Shown: positions 1-13,913, counted from the stretch's first letter. The stretch is DNA of 64,000 nucleotides from Nautilus pompilius (GCA_018389105.1 JACATO010002140.1:273501-337500); one strand, 5' to 3'. The notes: generated by a model from the letters alone, not told the origin. Numbers and translations: made by a program.

Positions 1-3000
1 ATCTATCCTATCAAGGATCCAATAGACAGATGTAAAAAAATATATGGAGAAATCCCCAAATATGGCTAAATATACCCGTCACCTAAAAAGGATCCAGACT
101 CAAAGACAAACAGTCCGAAAAGCTGGAACAAACCCATTAAAATTAGCATGAAAATCGGATCTCGATTTATGGAAAAAGTATAGTAATTACCTCTTATTGG
201 AAATAATACAAGAAAGAAATTAAGATATATTCATTCTACATCCTCAGTTTTGGACAATTTTCTATCTTAAAAGTAAATTAGCCAGTTCTCTTAAAGTTAC
301 ATGAAAATTAAAAAAAAACAATAATTAACAAATATCATTAATCCAACAATAGTTTGGATAATTTACAACACAATGATAGATATTTTAATGCTATCTACGC
401 TGGATTATATTAATTTATTACTTAAACTGTACAATTGTCTTCAGTGTTTTGTTTTCCCTATAGTTATAGCAATTTAGAAGGGCAGAGTTTTCAACATATA
501 CAATCTTCATTTTTGAACTCATCTATTCAATGTATATTTAATTTATTGATCACGTCTTACTGAACAGTTGCATTAAAAGTACTGTTACATTCACCATTCT
601 AATGTTTACTTTAAAAAACAATTACTTTATGCAGCCTACCATAAAGCTAATCAAATTTTATCATACCCTTTATACCATAAGATATTTTAACTAGTTCCTG
701 CCCAGTAATAATTTAAATGTCTCAATTAGATTTTTACGTAGCTTTCGATGTTCAGGAGTAGTATATGCTGTATGTAAGGGCACTCAAGACTATTCCCAAA
801 CCTATTAACACTATATTACACTCATTCTAAATTAGTATTATTTGTAACTAAATATAGACACCAAGCCTTGACTGCAAACTCTAAATGATTCAAACCTAAA
901 AGACGTAAAACACCCAGTTCTTCACCCTAAAACCCAAGGATATAAAGAGTCTGTTTGACATACTTACCACATAAAACTGCCAAAGCGTGTTATATTCTGC
1001 ATCATACCGCAAACTAAATCAGAAATACGGTTTCTGAGATTGAATCGCAGTCTTTTTGGAGGACCATGACGGTACATAGTACTGAACTGAATAGTCCTTC
1101 CCGTGTCTGGTTTATTACCACTATTGTTAAATAAACATATTTCAAGAATTAAAAATATTTTATGTTGAGCATGAACATATCATACGAATGGATTTTCGCT
1201 CCGAAAGGTTAAAGCTCATTTGTCAATTAGCGATCCGTATGGAAATGTTGTAAGGAAATTTGTCTTATCTTTAATGGCCGATGTAAAGAACGGATAGAGT
1301 ATTGTTGCACAGTATTACATGATAACAAATATCAAAATTACTAAACGTCATGTAAAGATTCGTAATTTTAATCCCTTTTCATGTCAGTAAATAAAGATGA
1401 GATTTCGTTTGAAGCTAAGGAATACTGAATATGGCAATTTTTGAGCGAAACATCTACTTCTGAATAACTGTGAGTCATCTTAAATTCCTTTAGAATCTGC
1501 TTATTGTTACAAAAGACGAATAAACTCGAGCACTGCGTTGACCTTTTAAAAAATGTAGCTAATTAAACTTAAAAGTTATGAAAACCTCGCTATACATTTC
1601 TGAACAGGGGAATACACATAACGTACAAAGATGCAGCAGCTAGACTGTCGTAGACTGTGGTTTGGTCTGCTGATCGCCTGCCTTCAATTAGTTTGCCACA
1701 TTCTTTCCTTCGATCTCCATGGTGACATGTGCCTAATATGAGTCTTCCTAATAAAAGAAATACCCCCCAGCAGTAGCCTAATGAGATAACTTGTCCAAGT
1801 TAAAAATTAAACAAATGATATGTTATTGCATATAGTCAACGGTATCTTACTAATATCGGATTATTTCCACCTTGTTTTCCTTTTTTTTCGCTTTTGCCAG
1901 CTAACGATTTCCACGCTGTTGAATTTCAGCATTAAGTTTGATTAGACTTTTTATTATAAAGCGAAAATAATAATGAGAATGGAGATATATATATATTAAA
2001 TGTGACATCATTACACAGAGAATGAGTTACAGAGAGTTAGTGAGAAAGAGAGACAGAGAGAGAGAATAAAGTATGTAAAAAAGATGAAAGCGAAAACAAA
2101 AGATGGGAGAGGGGAAAGAGATGGCCAAGAAAGATGGTGAAAAAAGGGAAATGCGAAAGTCTGAAAACAATTTGGCAGCATTCAATTAAGCTACATTAAA
2201 ATTGCAGCACGTTGTCTGTATCGATAAATAAAACACGAGTAATAGCTGGACAGAAAGCTAAATATCGCAGAAATAAATCTCCGTGCATATTCTTGTGTTT
2301 ACGTGTAGTGTCAGGTGAATCGAAAAACATAATATGATCTGCGTAACACCTGCCTACGATTATTCATCAGGGACTATCATTCGAAATGGGCTCATAAAGA
2401 GATTTTTCTCCTACGTTACAGAAATGGAAGAACAGCTTTCGCAGAAAACCTTTATAGCTGGGAACTAAGCAATCAAGAGCCAGCCACGTCGTTACGGTCC
2501 GGAATTCTTTGGTGATTTCGTGTTCCATTGAAAATAAAAAAATGCCTCGGAAGCTGGCACGATTTAAAACCTTTTTGTACAAACCTCTATTCAGTTTATT
2601 CCTTCATGTTGTACGAATACCGATGAGTAAGATTAACAGTTAATCGTTTTCATGTAGAACAATCTAAAACTCGGCATATTTTTGGCTCGTTGGTTTTCTA
2701 TGTATGATGGCGTGCTGCCTACCGTGAGAACAATACTAAATGATACTTGCATTAGCTTTTTGTTCAGTGGATAGCGAGACTTTTCAGAATGTCGAATAAA
2801 TAAGATTATCTACTTCCTTTTTTCTATACCTATTCAGGGGCGCTCCGATAGCCCAATGTCAAGCAATGTTACATCATTAACAATACCCCTATGAGCCTTT
2901 TTAAAAAATGTTTTTTGCATATTGCAAGTTTATTCGCTGCAAAAGTAAACTTCATTAATCCGGCAGTAACTTGTATGTATTAATAAATCTATCTTTATCG

Positions 3001-4880
3001 ATAACTACTAGTTAATGTCCTTTCGAGTCGGTCTTTAACGGTAAATTATATCCTCGGATATTTTTAACCACAAATGCCAGCAAATATCCATGTAGGTATG
3101 TTTTCAGCTGTAAATTCCAGTAAATGTGATCTAAAGCTGGACCTTTTGATGAACAGGAGGTTTTCCTCATGGCTTGTTCCAAAAGGGTTGTCTGGCAACA
3201 GACTTTCTGGACTGGTTAATTATGCGATCTACGTCAGAGTTGATCGTTCTCTTTTTTCGGAATCCATTTAAAACTTTATCTATTTGAAAAACAAAAGGCT
3301 AATAAACACGAAATGGCTTTAATAAAACCAAGCACATTGTAAGGAGAAAGCAGTTTTTTTATGTTAGATCAGATATTCAACATGAAATCTATTTCTTACT
3401 TATTACTGCACTTAATTGTAAATAATCTTCTATTTGACTTATTAAATGAAACTGTATTGGCTGCCCTGTTCCGATCTTTAATAGAGCTTCGAAATTTATT
3501 GGAACCATTAACTTATAATTACGTAGTTGTCCGTTTACGATTTGTTTACGTTTTTTCTTGCTACTGAAATAAATCACTTCCAGTATTTAATTTAAAACAC
3601 CGGTTTAGCGGAATTATTGCAAACACTACCTTTTCCAAGCACATAATTACAAACCAAGAAGTAAATTACTTTTAGTACGAGATATTTTAGCAGCGTATAG
3701 CAGAGACAATGGAAAACTCTTTCTATTGTAATAGTATCTTTTAAATTTATACAGAATTCTAACACTTATTTTCCCTTTATCAGTATCCTCTGGTCGTTAT
3801 GTATACTGAACACAATAAGCCAGAATGTAGGATACATATTATCAAATTTATTACTAGCGACCGAGAGATAGACTACCATCAGTAGGTTTGAAATCTAACG
3901 TAGAATACACCAGAAGCAAGAGAAGCGGGTGTGATTTAAAAGTCCACGTGTATTCCAATGTGGGCACGATGTAGCCAACTGTAGATGGTATTCCGCAGAT
4001 ACTGTTCGAAGTTGCCTGGTTTCCTTCAAATACGAAAAAGTGAATTATCTGGCGAATTCATGCTGTTTTTTGCTTTGGAACCTGTCTTTCTCAACCGGAA
4101 CCATTTTAATCATGTAATTTACTGGCAGGTGATAACTTTATTGTTTGCAATTACGTTTACTGTCGAACTCGCGATATTTCCAACTACACACTTTGAAATG
4201 TGATACTTTATATTCGTACGCTGACGCCTCCAAGAAAGACAGACAGGATGATTAGCCGTTGTTCCTTATGAAGCTTCATTAACTATACGCCACGTGGGGG
4301 CCGGAACTTCCGACTTTGGCACGAAAAGCCTCGCTGAAACTCTTCAATTTTCAGCGGCTGGTTGGTGTAGAAAAGAAAAATAAACCATGCTGGTGAAGTA
4401 CGCCAAGGAGACTAATGTTTGTGCACTACAACAACTTTATTGGCCTGCACCGGTTCGTTAACTGCCTTCAAATGTAAATGAGCAGTAACCTACCAATGGA
4501 ATAGCCCGCCGCCCTCATTTATTAATGTTAAATGTGTTAACGTTTGTGTATTTACATTGGGGAAGTCGGCAAAACGTGCGAGACTCTGATCTTTGGAAAC
4601 ATTCGAGTGACCGTTTCGTGGAACATTTTTGGATTTTTGGTGTTGTGACTCAGAGACCATCGTCACCACCGCCCCAGAGCTGAGGATTTCGAAGGTTGGC
4701 CCATTATCTTTGGTAACCTACTTCTACACACCAAAGAACAAAGACAGAACTGCTGCGTATTATTTTTCCGGAAGAAAAAGAAAAACAATTTCCAATGCCA
4801 TCATCAGGGTTTTTTACACAGCACCAGGTTCAGGTTTCGTTGGTGTAGTATTGAGCTGCATGTCTGGTTTCCAGAAAGGG
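1..4880. other. AT-rich sequence, no gene seen
   Basis: No reading frame here looks like protein and no RNA gene is recognisable. Frames of 60-75 codons occur, as expected by chance. A short purine (GA) run lies at about 2041-2066. The motif ATCTTTAATGGC at 1267-1278 is one occurrence of a dispersed repeat end described at 47776-47869. Confidence 0.6.
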
Positions 4881-5120
<240 letters not shown>

Positions 5121-8100
5121 GGGAGCGGAGGGAATTCAGGAAACAGGAAATCAGAAAAAGAGAAAACATGGAACCACAATCATATTTGGTAAGCACAACT
5201 TATGGACGATATCTTAGATATCTACCAGGCACTAGAGATACGACTACCACGTGGTGATCTCACTTTTTGACGTGTATCATTGCCGATATACAGGAGTCAG
5301 AAAGCCGGCTAATGAAGTAAGGACTTCTCTTGGGAAATGGGAATCAAAATCCAATTTCGACGTTGCCAGCCTTCATGGAAGTAGAAGGGGCACGAACGAC
5401 AAATTCATCACAGCCAGCAATCAAAATGCGCCACCCGCTGAAGGTGCGCAAGCAGTTCAACAGTCTGCAATAGAACCCTTCAATAATGGGGCCCCAACCT
5501 TTGCCAGCTGTTTCCGTAACTCCTGGGGTGATCCAAAAACCTGCTTGGCAGCTATTGTAACTCTATTGCCATACTCCATGCTTTCTGAAACAAAAAAAAT
5601 CGCCATATTGTAATCTTAATGTGGATGAACCCGCAGACATATGATGCGGGACTGACACATTCCTCTGAATAGAGTCGGCACAGCTCATCATTTTCCACGA
5701 CCTGTCATTGTCCACTTTCCGTCAGTCAACAGGAGACAACGTGAGGTCGGATACAGGCGTTTATTTTCTGTTAGAATTGTGTGAAAGAATTTATTCAGAA
5801 TACTGGGCACTTTTAGATCCACCTACCTGCGTCGTTAATCAGTAGATACATATGTGAGCCATTATTTCATTTGTAAAAAATCTATTTTTAATATTTCTGT
5901 ATTTGAAGTAAGTGTTTGTGTTTATTTTTTTTAATTCAGTACTCCATCTGTGAAAACTCTTTGGAAACTACTGCTGAATTCATCTATGCTAATTGTTACT
6001 CTCGCTTTTAAACGATTAAAAAAATTTTTAACATTTTTTGTTTTGTTAATTAGAGTTAGCTTTTCCTCATTTACCTCTAAAACAGCATTGTATACACATA
6101 TCAGTTATTTTACAAAAACTTATTATACTTGGAAACTATTTAAATGTGAAAGTAGTTTGGTTGTGAAGAAGTATTAGGCAGGCGGCTGAACGGATATGAC
6201 GTCAAACTCCGAGACACTCCATCTGAATTACTCCGAAAATTACAGCGACCTGACAGCTGAGAAAATACGAGATGTGTTTGTTTTTTTTTTCAACTGGATC
6301 AGGTTGAAAAATATAAATAATAACCTGTATAAAATCGAATTTTAATGGTCTAATTTACCAAAATACTGTTGTAGGCAGTCAACATAACGTTGTTAATTAA
6401 ATTGAGAATGACGTGTAATTAATGGATCGAGAAATATCAACAAGTTTTGTCTGTTTGTTCTATTTAATTATGTTTCCAGTTATTTTTATTTCAGTAAAAA
6501 TTGGATGCTTGTTTGAATTTGTTTGGAATTCACAGTTTTCAGCGATGTAGCTAATGGCAACTGAAGCCAGAGAAATTCTTTCGATAAATAACAAGTGCTA
6601 TGTATTTAATTGATCTGTATAAATAAATCAATAGATACTTATTTCTAGGAAATAATTAAGACGTTTTAAAATTGCCTCGTCTTTATAGAACCGCTTTATT
6701 TCTTCCATATAACAGATTACATAATGTATTTGTTTGTAATTGTATACCTTTAGCAATGGTTTATTATAATGTACAATCAGTTATCACGCATATAGTAATA
6801 TGTTAGGTATAGTCATTGTCTCATCTTTAATGGCTCATATATCTTTTGTGACCATGGTAAAATTATCATATATAGGTTTACAGAAACAATTAATTTTTAA
6901 AATCTTTTTACAATTTAAAATTTACTATGTTATCAAAAGAGCACATTTAAAAACAGTAAAAACTAATATACGGAATTTATTTTTTAAATGTCCGCAGTTT
7001 GAAATGGCCAGTTGTTTGTTTATAAGATTTTAAATTATAGTAGTATATTAGGTATGATCCATACCCGATTTCTGGATAAACCATACCTACAAAACTGTAT
7101 TTTTCAACTTTGATATTAAAGTACTGCGCAGTTTTTATGACCGTAATAAAATTATCGTCAGGGTATACGGGTGTTCAGAAGAAAAAAATAATAAATGCTG
7201 TCTTTTGATCGTATAATTTTGTAATTAATTATTTTACAGCAAAACCCCCTTATTTTTTTTTTAGAAATTGGACTGAATTTTATTTTAAACATTATTTCCT
7301 TAATGCATGGGTTCGTTCTATTATTACTGTCATATTAATTTCTTAATGGAACGAGTAATAGTAGAACGGTAAATCCTGTATTTACGTGTTCTAACATCAG
7401 AACAGTCAGGCACGGATGTTGGCATTAAATTCTACTTCACCTTTTGAACTATTAGGAAAAAGATAAGGTATTTAATGTTTTAGTATTTCGTGATGTATTA
7501 ATAGCTTTCGCGATAAGCACGCGGCACATGCACTGAAATTATGATTTTTAACCGATTGTACAAGTATTCTTTAATTTGTATTTCTGTCATCTGCAGTAGA
7601 ATTATAGGAAAACAGAGATTCGACTAGAATCTGAATCTGGAAGTCAGATTGAGTTTGCCTAGTAACGGTCCGTGTTACTTTTGACTCAGCTCGTATCGGA
7701 ACTATACGCATCGCGTGTAGACTAAGTGATCTGAAAGTCATCGTAAAACATCAAAACGATTTGGCATTTTCCCAAGTTTTGCCAAATTAGCGAGTTAAAA
7801 AAACTACCTTACATTTTTGGCACCACTGGCCTAAAAGATCCTCAGTTATTATTAGTTTCCAATTTTATAAGGCTATCATCTAAAAGCAATATTTAAAATA
7901 CAGCGTGGGGTGGGTGACACGTCTTTATCTGAGCAAACGCTTTTCACTTTCAGAACAGGATTTCGATATATCTCCTTAATTCCTCGGGTTTTCGAAACTT
8001 GTTCCTTTCTGTAATCCGGCGTGTGAAATTCTACAAATGAGAATAGATTTTTTAAAGGTCGTCTTGTGTTTGCTGCAACTACTTCTTAAGTCGTCACGCA

Positions 8101-9440
8101 TCCGTTTCTTAACATCTTGAATTCTTGTTCACGCTTCTGAAGTTTTTTTATTTTAAAAAAGGAATAATTTATTTTACTTATTTGGAGAAAAAAGAGTTTC
8201 ATTTATTTTCTCTGATATTGTCTACGCTATTTCCGCGTGACTCTTGAAATTCTTTCTCGTGTAAAAAATTATATAATCGAAACTAAATTAAAATAATTAT
8301 GAACTAAATATGACTTGCAATTAGTTTGTGCTCGACTGCTGATCATATAAGAAATATGTGGTGGTTCATCCAGGAAAACAACTAAAAATTGTAAATAATT
8401 TGTAAGAAATTTACATATGAATATTCCATTTAGTTCGTGGTTAAAATGTAAATCAGGACAGCTTAAGGTAATGAAAATAATATTTCTGATACATAGTGCA
8501 AGAGAGCCAACTCAAAGTTTAAAAAACGAATACACGAAATAAAACTACTGTATAAAAAATCCAATGTTTACGATTATCTCTGGATAAAACCTAATCCCTA
8601 CTTCATAATTAATGAATGATATTAATAACCAGGTGTCCATATTTACATGGTATTTACGTAACAATAAATGTGAAGTCTGGTATATGTTATATAAATGCAA
8701 TGCACAAATAGGCTTCCAGATTGTTAGGCCAATCATTGAAGATCAATTTTTGTCTTGTTTTCTACTGAATTACAGATGAAATAATCACATTTAAACATAG
8801 TTTGCACGTCATTATGGGTAACTCAGAATTAACTGGGCAGATTTTTAGCTATAAATTCTCGGATAAAACCCATATAGACGCGCCGAGTTTGTCTTTTTTT
8901 GGTCAACATAAGATTAAGAAGATCCATGGATGTAGTTTATTGTACTGTCTACACATACCTAGCGAAAGGATTCAATCAGAATTTAGAAAGGTTCAAACCC
9001 TGCATTAGAATTCATGCGACAGCCTACATTTTTCGGCTAATCCTTTGATTTCAAGAACAAGGATTCGCTGAACAAATAATTTCTGATCGGCTTCGCTGGG
9101 AACGTTTATTTTCATAATCGATAGCAGTTTTTAAAGCTTTTCGCTTTCCGCTGTGCGCATTCTACACAATATTCGAGTCCTGTACACCAGCAACGTCGAT
9201 AAAGGGTACACTCCAGTACTGAAAGGATGTGTGGGCTCGGGGTGAAATAAATCAGGTGCCTTTCTTTGTGTTTTTGAAATAAATTACTTTAGAAAGAGGA
9301 GCATTCGAAATCTTATAGATGGTGGTCACTGGGTAAAATTAAAAGCTGAAGACGACTGGGTATAGTTGCTATAAAAGTAAGTTTTTAATAGTGCCATTTC
9401 CTAGTTAAAAGCACAGATTAACTATTCAAAGTGCAAAAAG
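5121..9440. other. AT-rich sequence, no supported gene
   Basis: The stretch is mostly AT-rich with frequent stops. The one longer frame (5251-5613, plus strand, about 120 codons) has no recognisable motif and lacks a convincing start or splice signal. An inverted repeat lies at 7314-7368. The dispersed motif CATCTTTAATGGCT is at 6822-6835. Confidence 0.5.
7314..7368. repeat. imperfect inverted repeat (hairpin)
   Basis: The 14-base arms at 7314-7327 and 7355-7368 pair at 13 of 14 positions around a 27-base loop. No target duplication or transposon end is evident, so this may be a chance hairpin or a small repeat remnant. Confidence 0.45.
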
Positions 9441-9443
9441 CAT

Positions 9444-9568
9444 CACGTTGATTATAGCCCATCTATACGTTTAACTAATAATTACTCGCTCTGTAACAGT
9501 ATAGATGAGCTATAATTCACGTCATTTTAAGATCAAAGAATATCACGTCGATTATAGTTCATCTATAC
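9444..9568. repeat. three-copy direct/inverted repeat, 100 bp spacing
   Basis: A unit of about 25 bases ending in CATCTATAC occurs at 9444-9468 and again at 9544-9568 in the same orientation, exactly 100 bases apart. A third copy, inverted, sits between them at 9499-9522. The copies share the core ATTATAG-C/T-CATCTATAC with two or three differences. The layout can form two alternative hairpins. It resembles nested ends of a small foldback or MITE-type element, but no transposase or target duplication is seen. Confidence 0.75.
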
Positions 9569-9569
9569 G

Positions 9570-10981
9570 ATTAATTACTACTAATGGTTATCTAACAACT
9601 TATTCCAGTAGCAACAACTAGTCCCGGTTGTGCTGAAGGATACCTTAAATTTGAAAGTAATGGCGGCTACCAAAAAATAAAATAACGTAATCCCTCTTGA
9701 ATTTAACAAACCGGTAATTATTAGGTTTGCAGATATAAGATGTGCAATGTTGCACTAACATAAAATAAAATCTGTAACATACGTTACTGTAAGCAATAGC
9801 AGAATTTTAAACTAATAGCGAGGTTTTCACCCTTCGCGTTAGTATAAAATCGACGCTGGTTTCACCTCTACTAAAATGGCTGCCTATTTTAGATCGATTT
9901 ATTAGGGAGGGCAGATTAGCGTGGCGCGTAGCGTCTAATCTCGTCGGTGCGGCTGCGGTACGATAGCAGGATTGTTGCCGGCTTTGACTGGCGTTCATCC
10001 ATCGATGTGGCTGGCATCTTTCCCCCTTCAGAAAACAGTCTGTCTGCTTTCGCATACTCCAGTTTTCAGTCGTTAATCATAAGAACGGTCTCGCAGACTT
10101 CGGTCCTCTTTCAGGTTAAAAAGAACAGAGAAGTTATTGGGGTCGTGCTACTTACGCAAAGTAGACACTTACATCGGCCGACGCCGCGGTGGAGAAGTAT
10201 GTTAAAGCGTTGCATCCCCGCAATAAAAACAGTAGTAAATCTTTAGTGAATCGGTGTGGCCGGTCTGCTGGGGCTTGGAGTCAAACTTCAACATTTCTTG
10301 CGAATCAACTCGGTTTGGTAAATCCCACCGTAGCGCGTTTTCTTTCCAGTCACTCGATGTTTTTTAAAAATTTCTCCGGGAACTTTGGTTTTCTTCTATA
10401 GCTAAACAGAAGGTTAAAGACGGAAGTGCCCAAGACCTACAGAAATGGTAGCGCTAGTTAACAGTAACCATGGTACTGAACTTATCTCTGATCTTCCAGT
10501 TAGTAGAGATTTGATATTTAGGTTACTCAAGTTACTTCGTATTTCATGTGATACCAATCCATTAAAAAATATCAGTCAAGCTTTTTCGTTTTGTTTTGCT
10601 TTTCTTAAAAAGATTTTAGTTGCATATGGCAGATCAAATATGGTATCTCAGAATAATTAAAGGTTGGTCAGCGTTCAGTGGACAACCAGTTATCTTATCT
10701 CTCTTGAACAGCTGTTGTAACGAACTAAAATGTCATCTTTATTTATCTACTTATGTATTTATTATATTTGCATCACATTAAATATTAAAGATTATAAATA
10801 CATGCAAATGTCAATTAGAGATGGTCTTTCGGCTCTTCAAGTTAATCATAAAAGTGACGTATATGAAAAATCAACTTTGACATTAATTATATTCATTTAT
10901 AACCCAGGCGGGAAGTCTCTGGTATTATCTTAAGTCACCGTCCTCTCAGAGTACCTGTCCAGCACTTTTACATATCTCCAC
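9570..10981. other. no supported gene; GC-raised patch at 9.9-10.3 kb
   Basis: The patch at about 9900-10300 has higher GC and overlapping frames on both strands of 70-100 codons. None carries a recognisable domain, and overlap on both strands is what raised GC alone produces. The rest is AT-rich. Confidence 0.4.
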
Positions 10982-11210
10982 TAGGGTGGCTTTATTTTTT
11001 GACTTTTGATTTTTCTTCCTCGCAACCCATGAATTTGTTTGAATATATGTAAATCTGCGACACATACAATATGAAAGGGTTTTAAGAAAGTTTAGAGGTA
11101 GCTCAATGTACTTAAATCATTTTCTTTTTTAAGTGCAATTTTCACCACGAGTTAGGCCCCGTCCGTGATTGCATCACTTTTATTGCAAACATGTGTTTTC
11201 AATATGAGTA

Positions 11211-11300
11211 ATTTGCATGACGTAAGCTCTCATAATATTGCGTCCCGTTTGATCGCAAGCCTATAAAAGGGGAAAGCAGGGAGTACATGTTTCAGTTGTT
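11211..11300 (+). promoter_or_regulatory. core promoter of the transposon
   Basis: An octamer (ATTTGCAT, 11211-11218) abuts a CRE-like TGACGTAA (11218-11225). A TATA box (TATAAAAGG, 11262-11270) follows, with an initiator-like TTTCAGTTG about 30 bases downstream. The order and spacing fit an RNA polymerase II promoter driving the transposase below. Confidence 0.55.
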
Positions 11301-11339
11301 AAGTCTGAACTCGTTCAGTGCACATCTTAAAAATAAGGT

Positions 11340-11471
11340 GTAAGTACTTTACCTATTTTGTATCAATGTTCATCATTAGTTTTTGTGATAAATTATTTTT
11401 TCATCTATTTTTTTTTTTAATCTACATAATTTCTAATTCTATTATATTTAATCCTACTTGTTTCATTTCAG
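11340..11471 (+). other. predicted 5' intron of the transposase transcript
   Basis: A consensus donor GTAAGT begins at 11340. A pyrimidine-rich tract ends in TTTCATTTCAG at 11471, eight bases before the first in-frame ATG (11479). A leader exon of about 50 bases from the TATA-directed start followed by this 132-base intron is a coherent gene start. Splicing has not been demonstrated. Confidence 0.5.
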
Positions 11472-11478
11472 GAAATGG

Positions 11479-13690
11479 ATGGCTCCAAGTATAGTACCAA
11501 ATACGCGTCCTCAAACAAGTGTTTATCTGCTTGGAAGTGAAATTACGGGATCCAAGTTACCATCAATCAGACAAACTCATGGTCTTTTTCTTTATCGCCA
11601 CCACAATGTACTAGAAGAAGCCAGACGAGATGGATCAACCTATGTAATTCAGAAAATTCTGCTATTCTGGGAGAAAGGTAGAATATCGACAAAGGAAGTA
11701 CACCATTGCAAGAAGACGCTCGAGAGATCGTTCGAAAAGTGGAGGCTGCTCAAAAAGAACAACGGTCGAACATCAGTTACTCAAAAGTCTAAAGAAGAGG
11801 AGTCTATTCGTGTGGTCGATGATCTTTTTGGCATTGCGCATGCAGATGCCTTAAAAAGAATTTCTATCCCCGAAGATCGTGAATTTTCGATAGCACAACG
11901 ACAAAATGGGCGAGTCGGTTGTATGACTGGGGTTGATGCCGTTCTACACAAGAAAGAACAGAGATCTGTTTGGAGAAAAATGGACGCGCATCAATGACGC
12001 ACATGTGAAACTTCAAGGGTTAAAGTAATGATGTTTATTCAAGGAGTGAATCAGATCCCAAAGACAAATCTGATGAGTCCCAGAGTACTGCTGATTCAGC
12101 ACCTACCACAAGCGATCAGGGCCGTCGGCGTGGTGGAAAACGAGTCATTGCTTCTAACATATCTGCTGTTCTCGACCGTACTAGACTCTGACAGAAAGGC
12201 GACAATGGTAATACTTGGAACAGCTAAGGCCCTGGGTCATGATGTCACAGAATTGTCACTCAACCGGCAGACAATACAAAGTCCTCGTCAGAAATATAGA
12301 GACAACGTTTCATCTTATCAAAGAAAATTTTCAGGTAGAATTTCCTCTTAGTGCACTGGGACGGGAAAATTCTGCCAGTATTACTGGAAAACAATATTCT
12401 GAGCGTCTACCAATTCTCGTCTCAGGAAGCGGTATTTCTCAATTACTAACAGTAGCGAAACTACCTTCTCCAACTGGAGAAGCTCAATCTACTGCAGTCT
12501 GTAATGCACACAGAAAGTGGGAAATTGAAGAAAGGGTTCAAGGTATGAGTTTCGACACAACTAGTTCGAACACAGGAAGAACCAACAGGACTTGTTCCTT
12601 GAATGAACACAACCTCGGGCACAACCTTCTTTACTTTGCCTGCCGTCATCATATTTATGAGCTTGAAATATCAGCGGTTTTCAAACATTGCAAGGGAGAG
12701 TCGTGTGGACCAGAAATGCCCCTCTTCAAACGATTTGCATCTAAGTGGCATTGTCTTGACAAACAGAATTTCCAGGACGGTTTCACTGATCCCGTCATAT
12801 GCCAATTTATATCACAGAAGAAAGAGGAGATTATGCTATTCATCGATTCACAGTTTTCTGAAGCTCAACCGAGAGACGATTACTGAGAACTACTGGAGCT
12901 GGCAAGCATCTTCCTATTAGTTCCAGCAGCAGAAGGCGTCCATTTTATGACTCCAGGGGCCGTGCACCATGCCCGTTGGATGTCAAAAATAATTTACACT
13001 CTGAAAATATGCCTATTTTGTGGCCAGTTTCACATTTCTTCTCGCGAGGAGAAGGATCTCAGAGATATCTGACCTTTTGCAGTATGTCTCTTCATTAAAG
13101 CCTGGATCACTTGTCCTAGCGCACCCTGTGCTCCTGCAGATGACCTTCAATTCCTCATAGATTTGCTGGGTTACTCGTCAATACATCCAGGTATTGCACA
13201 AGTCGCCTCAGCCGAATTGTCTAACCATCTATGGTATCTTTCAGATGAATTGGTTGCGCTGGCCTTTTTGATGACAACACCTCTGCCTCGACTAAGATTC
13301 AGATGATTCACGCGCTGAATGCAAAAAGGTGTACGGAGAATGACAAAATGGCTCCTAAAAGAGTTAAAGTTGATCTAAAAATGTTTGAGTATAAGACACT
13401 ACAAAATTTCGTCACAAGAAGTTCACGCACTTTGTTTACAAATGTTAATCTATCTCAGGACTTTCCCAAGGAAAATCCAACGACCTGGAGTGAATTGGAG
13501 GATTATAAGCGAGCGGAAGAGAAGGTGAAAACCATCAACGTTGTTAACGACTCTGCCGAGAGAGCGGTTGCTCTCATTCAAGAATACAACACAACAAACA
13601 TCTTACAAAGAATGAAGAGCAGTTTCAGTTTCTTATACAAGTTGTCAACGAACACCGCCGTCGTTTCCCAAATACCTTGAGAATAATCTT
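11479..13690 (+). pseudogene. transposase-derived pseudogene, hAT-like
   Basis: At least six frameshifts or stops split one ancestral protein that can be followed through the forward frames. The N-terminal part (11479-11994) opens with TSVYLLGSEITGSKLP and runs through a charged region. Next come VLDRT..SDRKATMVILGTA (about 12160-12220), VHWDGKILP (12351-12377), ERLPILVSGSG, FDTTSSNTGR (about 12551-12580) and a CRHH motif in ACRHHIYEL (about 12639-12665). The C-terminal block contains VNDSAERAVALIQEYN (about 13540-13587). The Asp in WDGK, the Asp in DTT and the following CxxH are placed as in RNase H-fold cut-and-paste transposases, where hAT and related groups carry C/DxxH after the second acidic residue. 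I recognise the family as a widespread invertebrate transposase-like group without a settled name. The last frameshift is visible because the frame after LIQEYN continues as LTKNEEQFQFLIQVVNEHRR one base over. It is no longer translatable as one protein. Confidence 0.8.
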
Positions 13691-13700
13691 TCTGCAGCTG

Positions 13701-13706
13701 AATAAA
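13701..13706 (+). promoter_or_regulatory. polyadenylation signal AATAAA
   Basis: AATAAA lies about 20 bases after the end of the transposase reading frame and inside the right inverted end of the element, as expected for the transposon's own transcript. Confidence 0.5.
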
Positions 13707-13913
13707 TTTAGTTTTTCATGTGTATTCATTTTAGGTATATAATATACAAAATGTTAAAACTTCATGTTGCTTGAGCTACCTAAAAATATTGGAATAAATG
13801 GTTCAAAATTTATATGCAATGTGTTTTTTTTTTCACCAATTAAAACTATTTTGAGGGTTGTGATCACAAAGATGTTTCGAATAATTTTTCTGCCCTATAT
13901 CAGGGCCACCCTA

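Larger units (their letters stand above)
10982..13913 (+). mobile_element. 2.9 kb DNA transposon with TAGGGTGGC inverted ends (hAT-like)
   Basis: The element is bounded by TAGGGTGGC at 10982-10990 and its exact reverse complement at 13905-13913. The TAGGG start fits the YARNG pattern of many hAT ends. It contains, in order, a promoter-like region, a 5' intron, a decayed transposase and a polyadenylation signal. This is the layout of an autonomous element that has since mutated. The flanking 8-mers (ATCTCCAC and ATATACTG) agree at only about half their positions, so a target duplication is not proven and superfamily assignment rests mainly on the protein and the TAGGG ends. Confidence 0.75.

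Noticed and set aside
5251-5613. 120-codon plus-strand frame with balanced composition
   Set aside because: No recognised motif and no supporting splice signal. The first ATG-type start is unclear, so chance in a moderate-GC patch is the simpler reading.
9807-10401. Overlapping frames on both strands in a GC-raised patch
   Set aside because: Frames on opposite strands and in several phases are equally long and none has family features.
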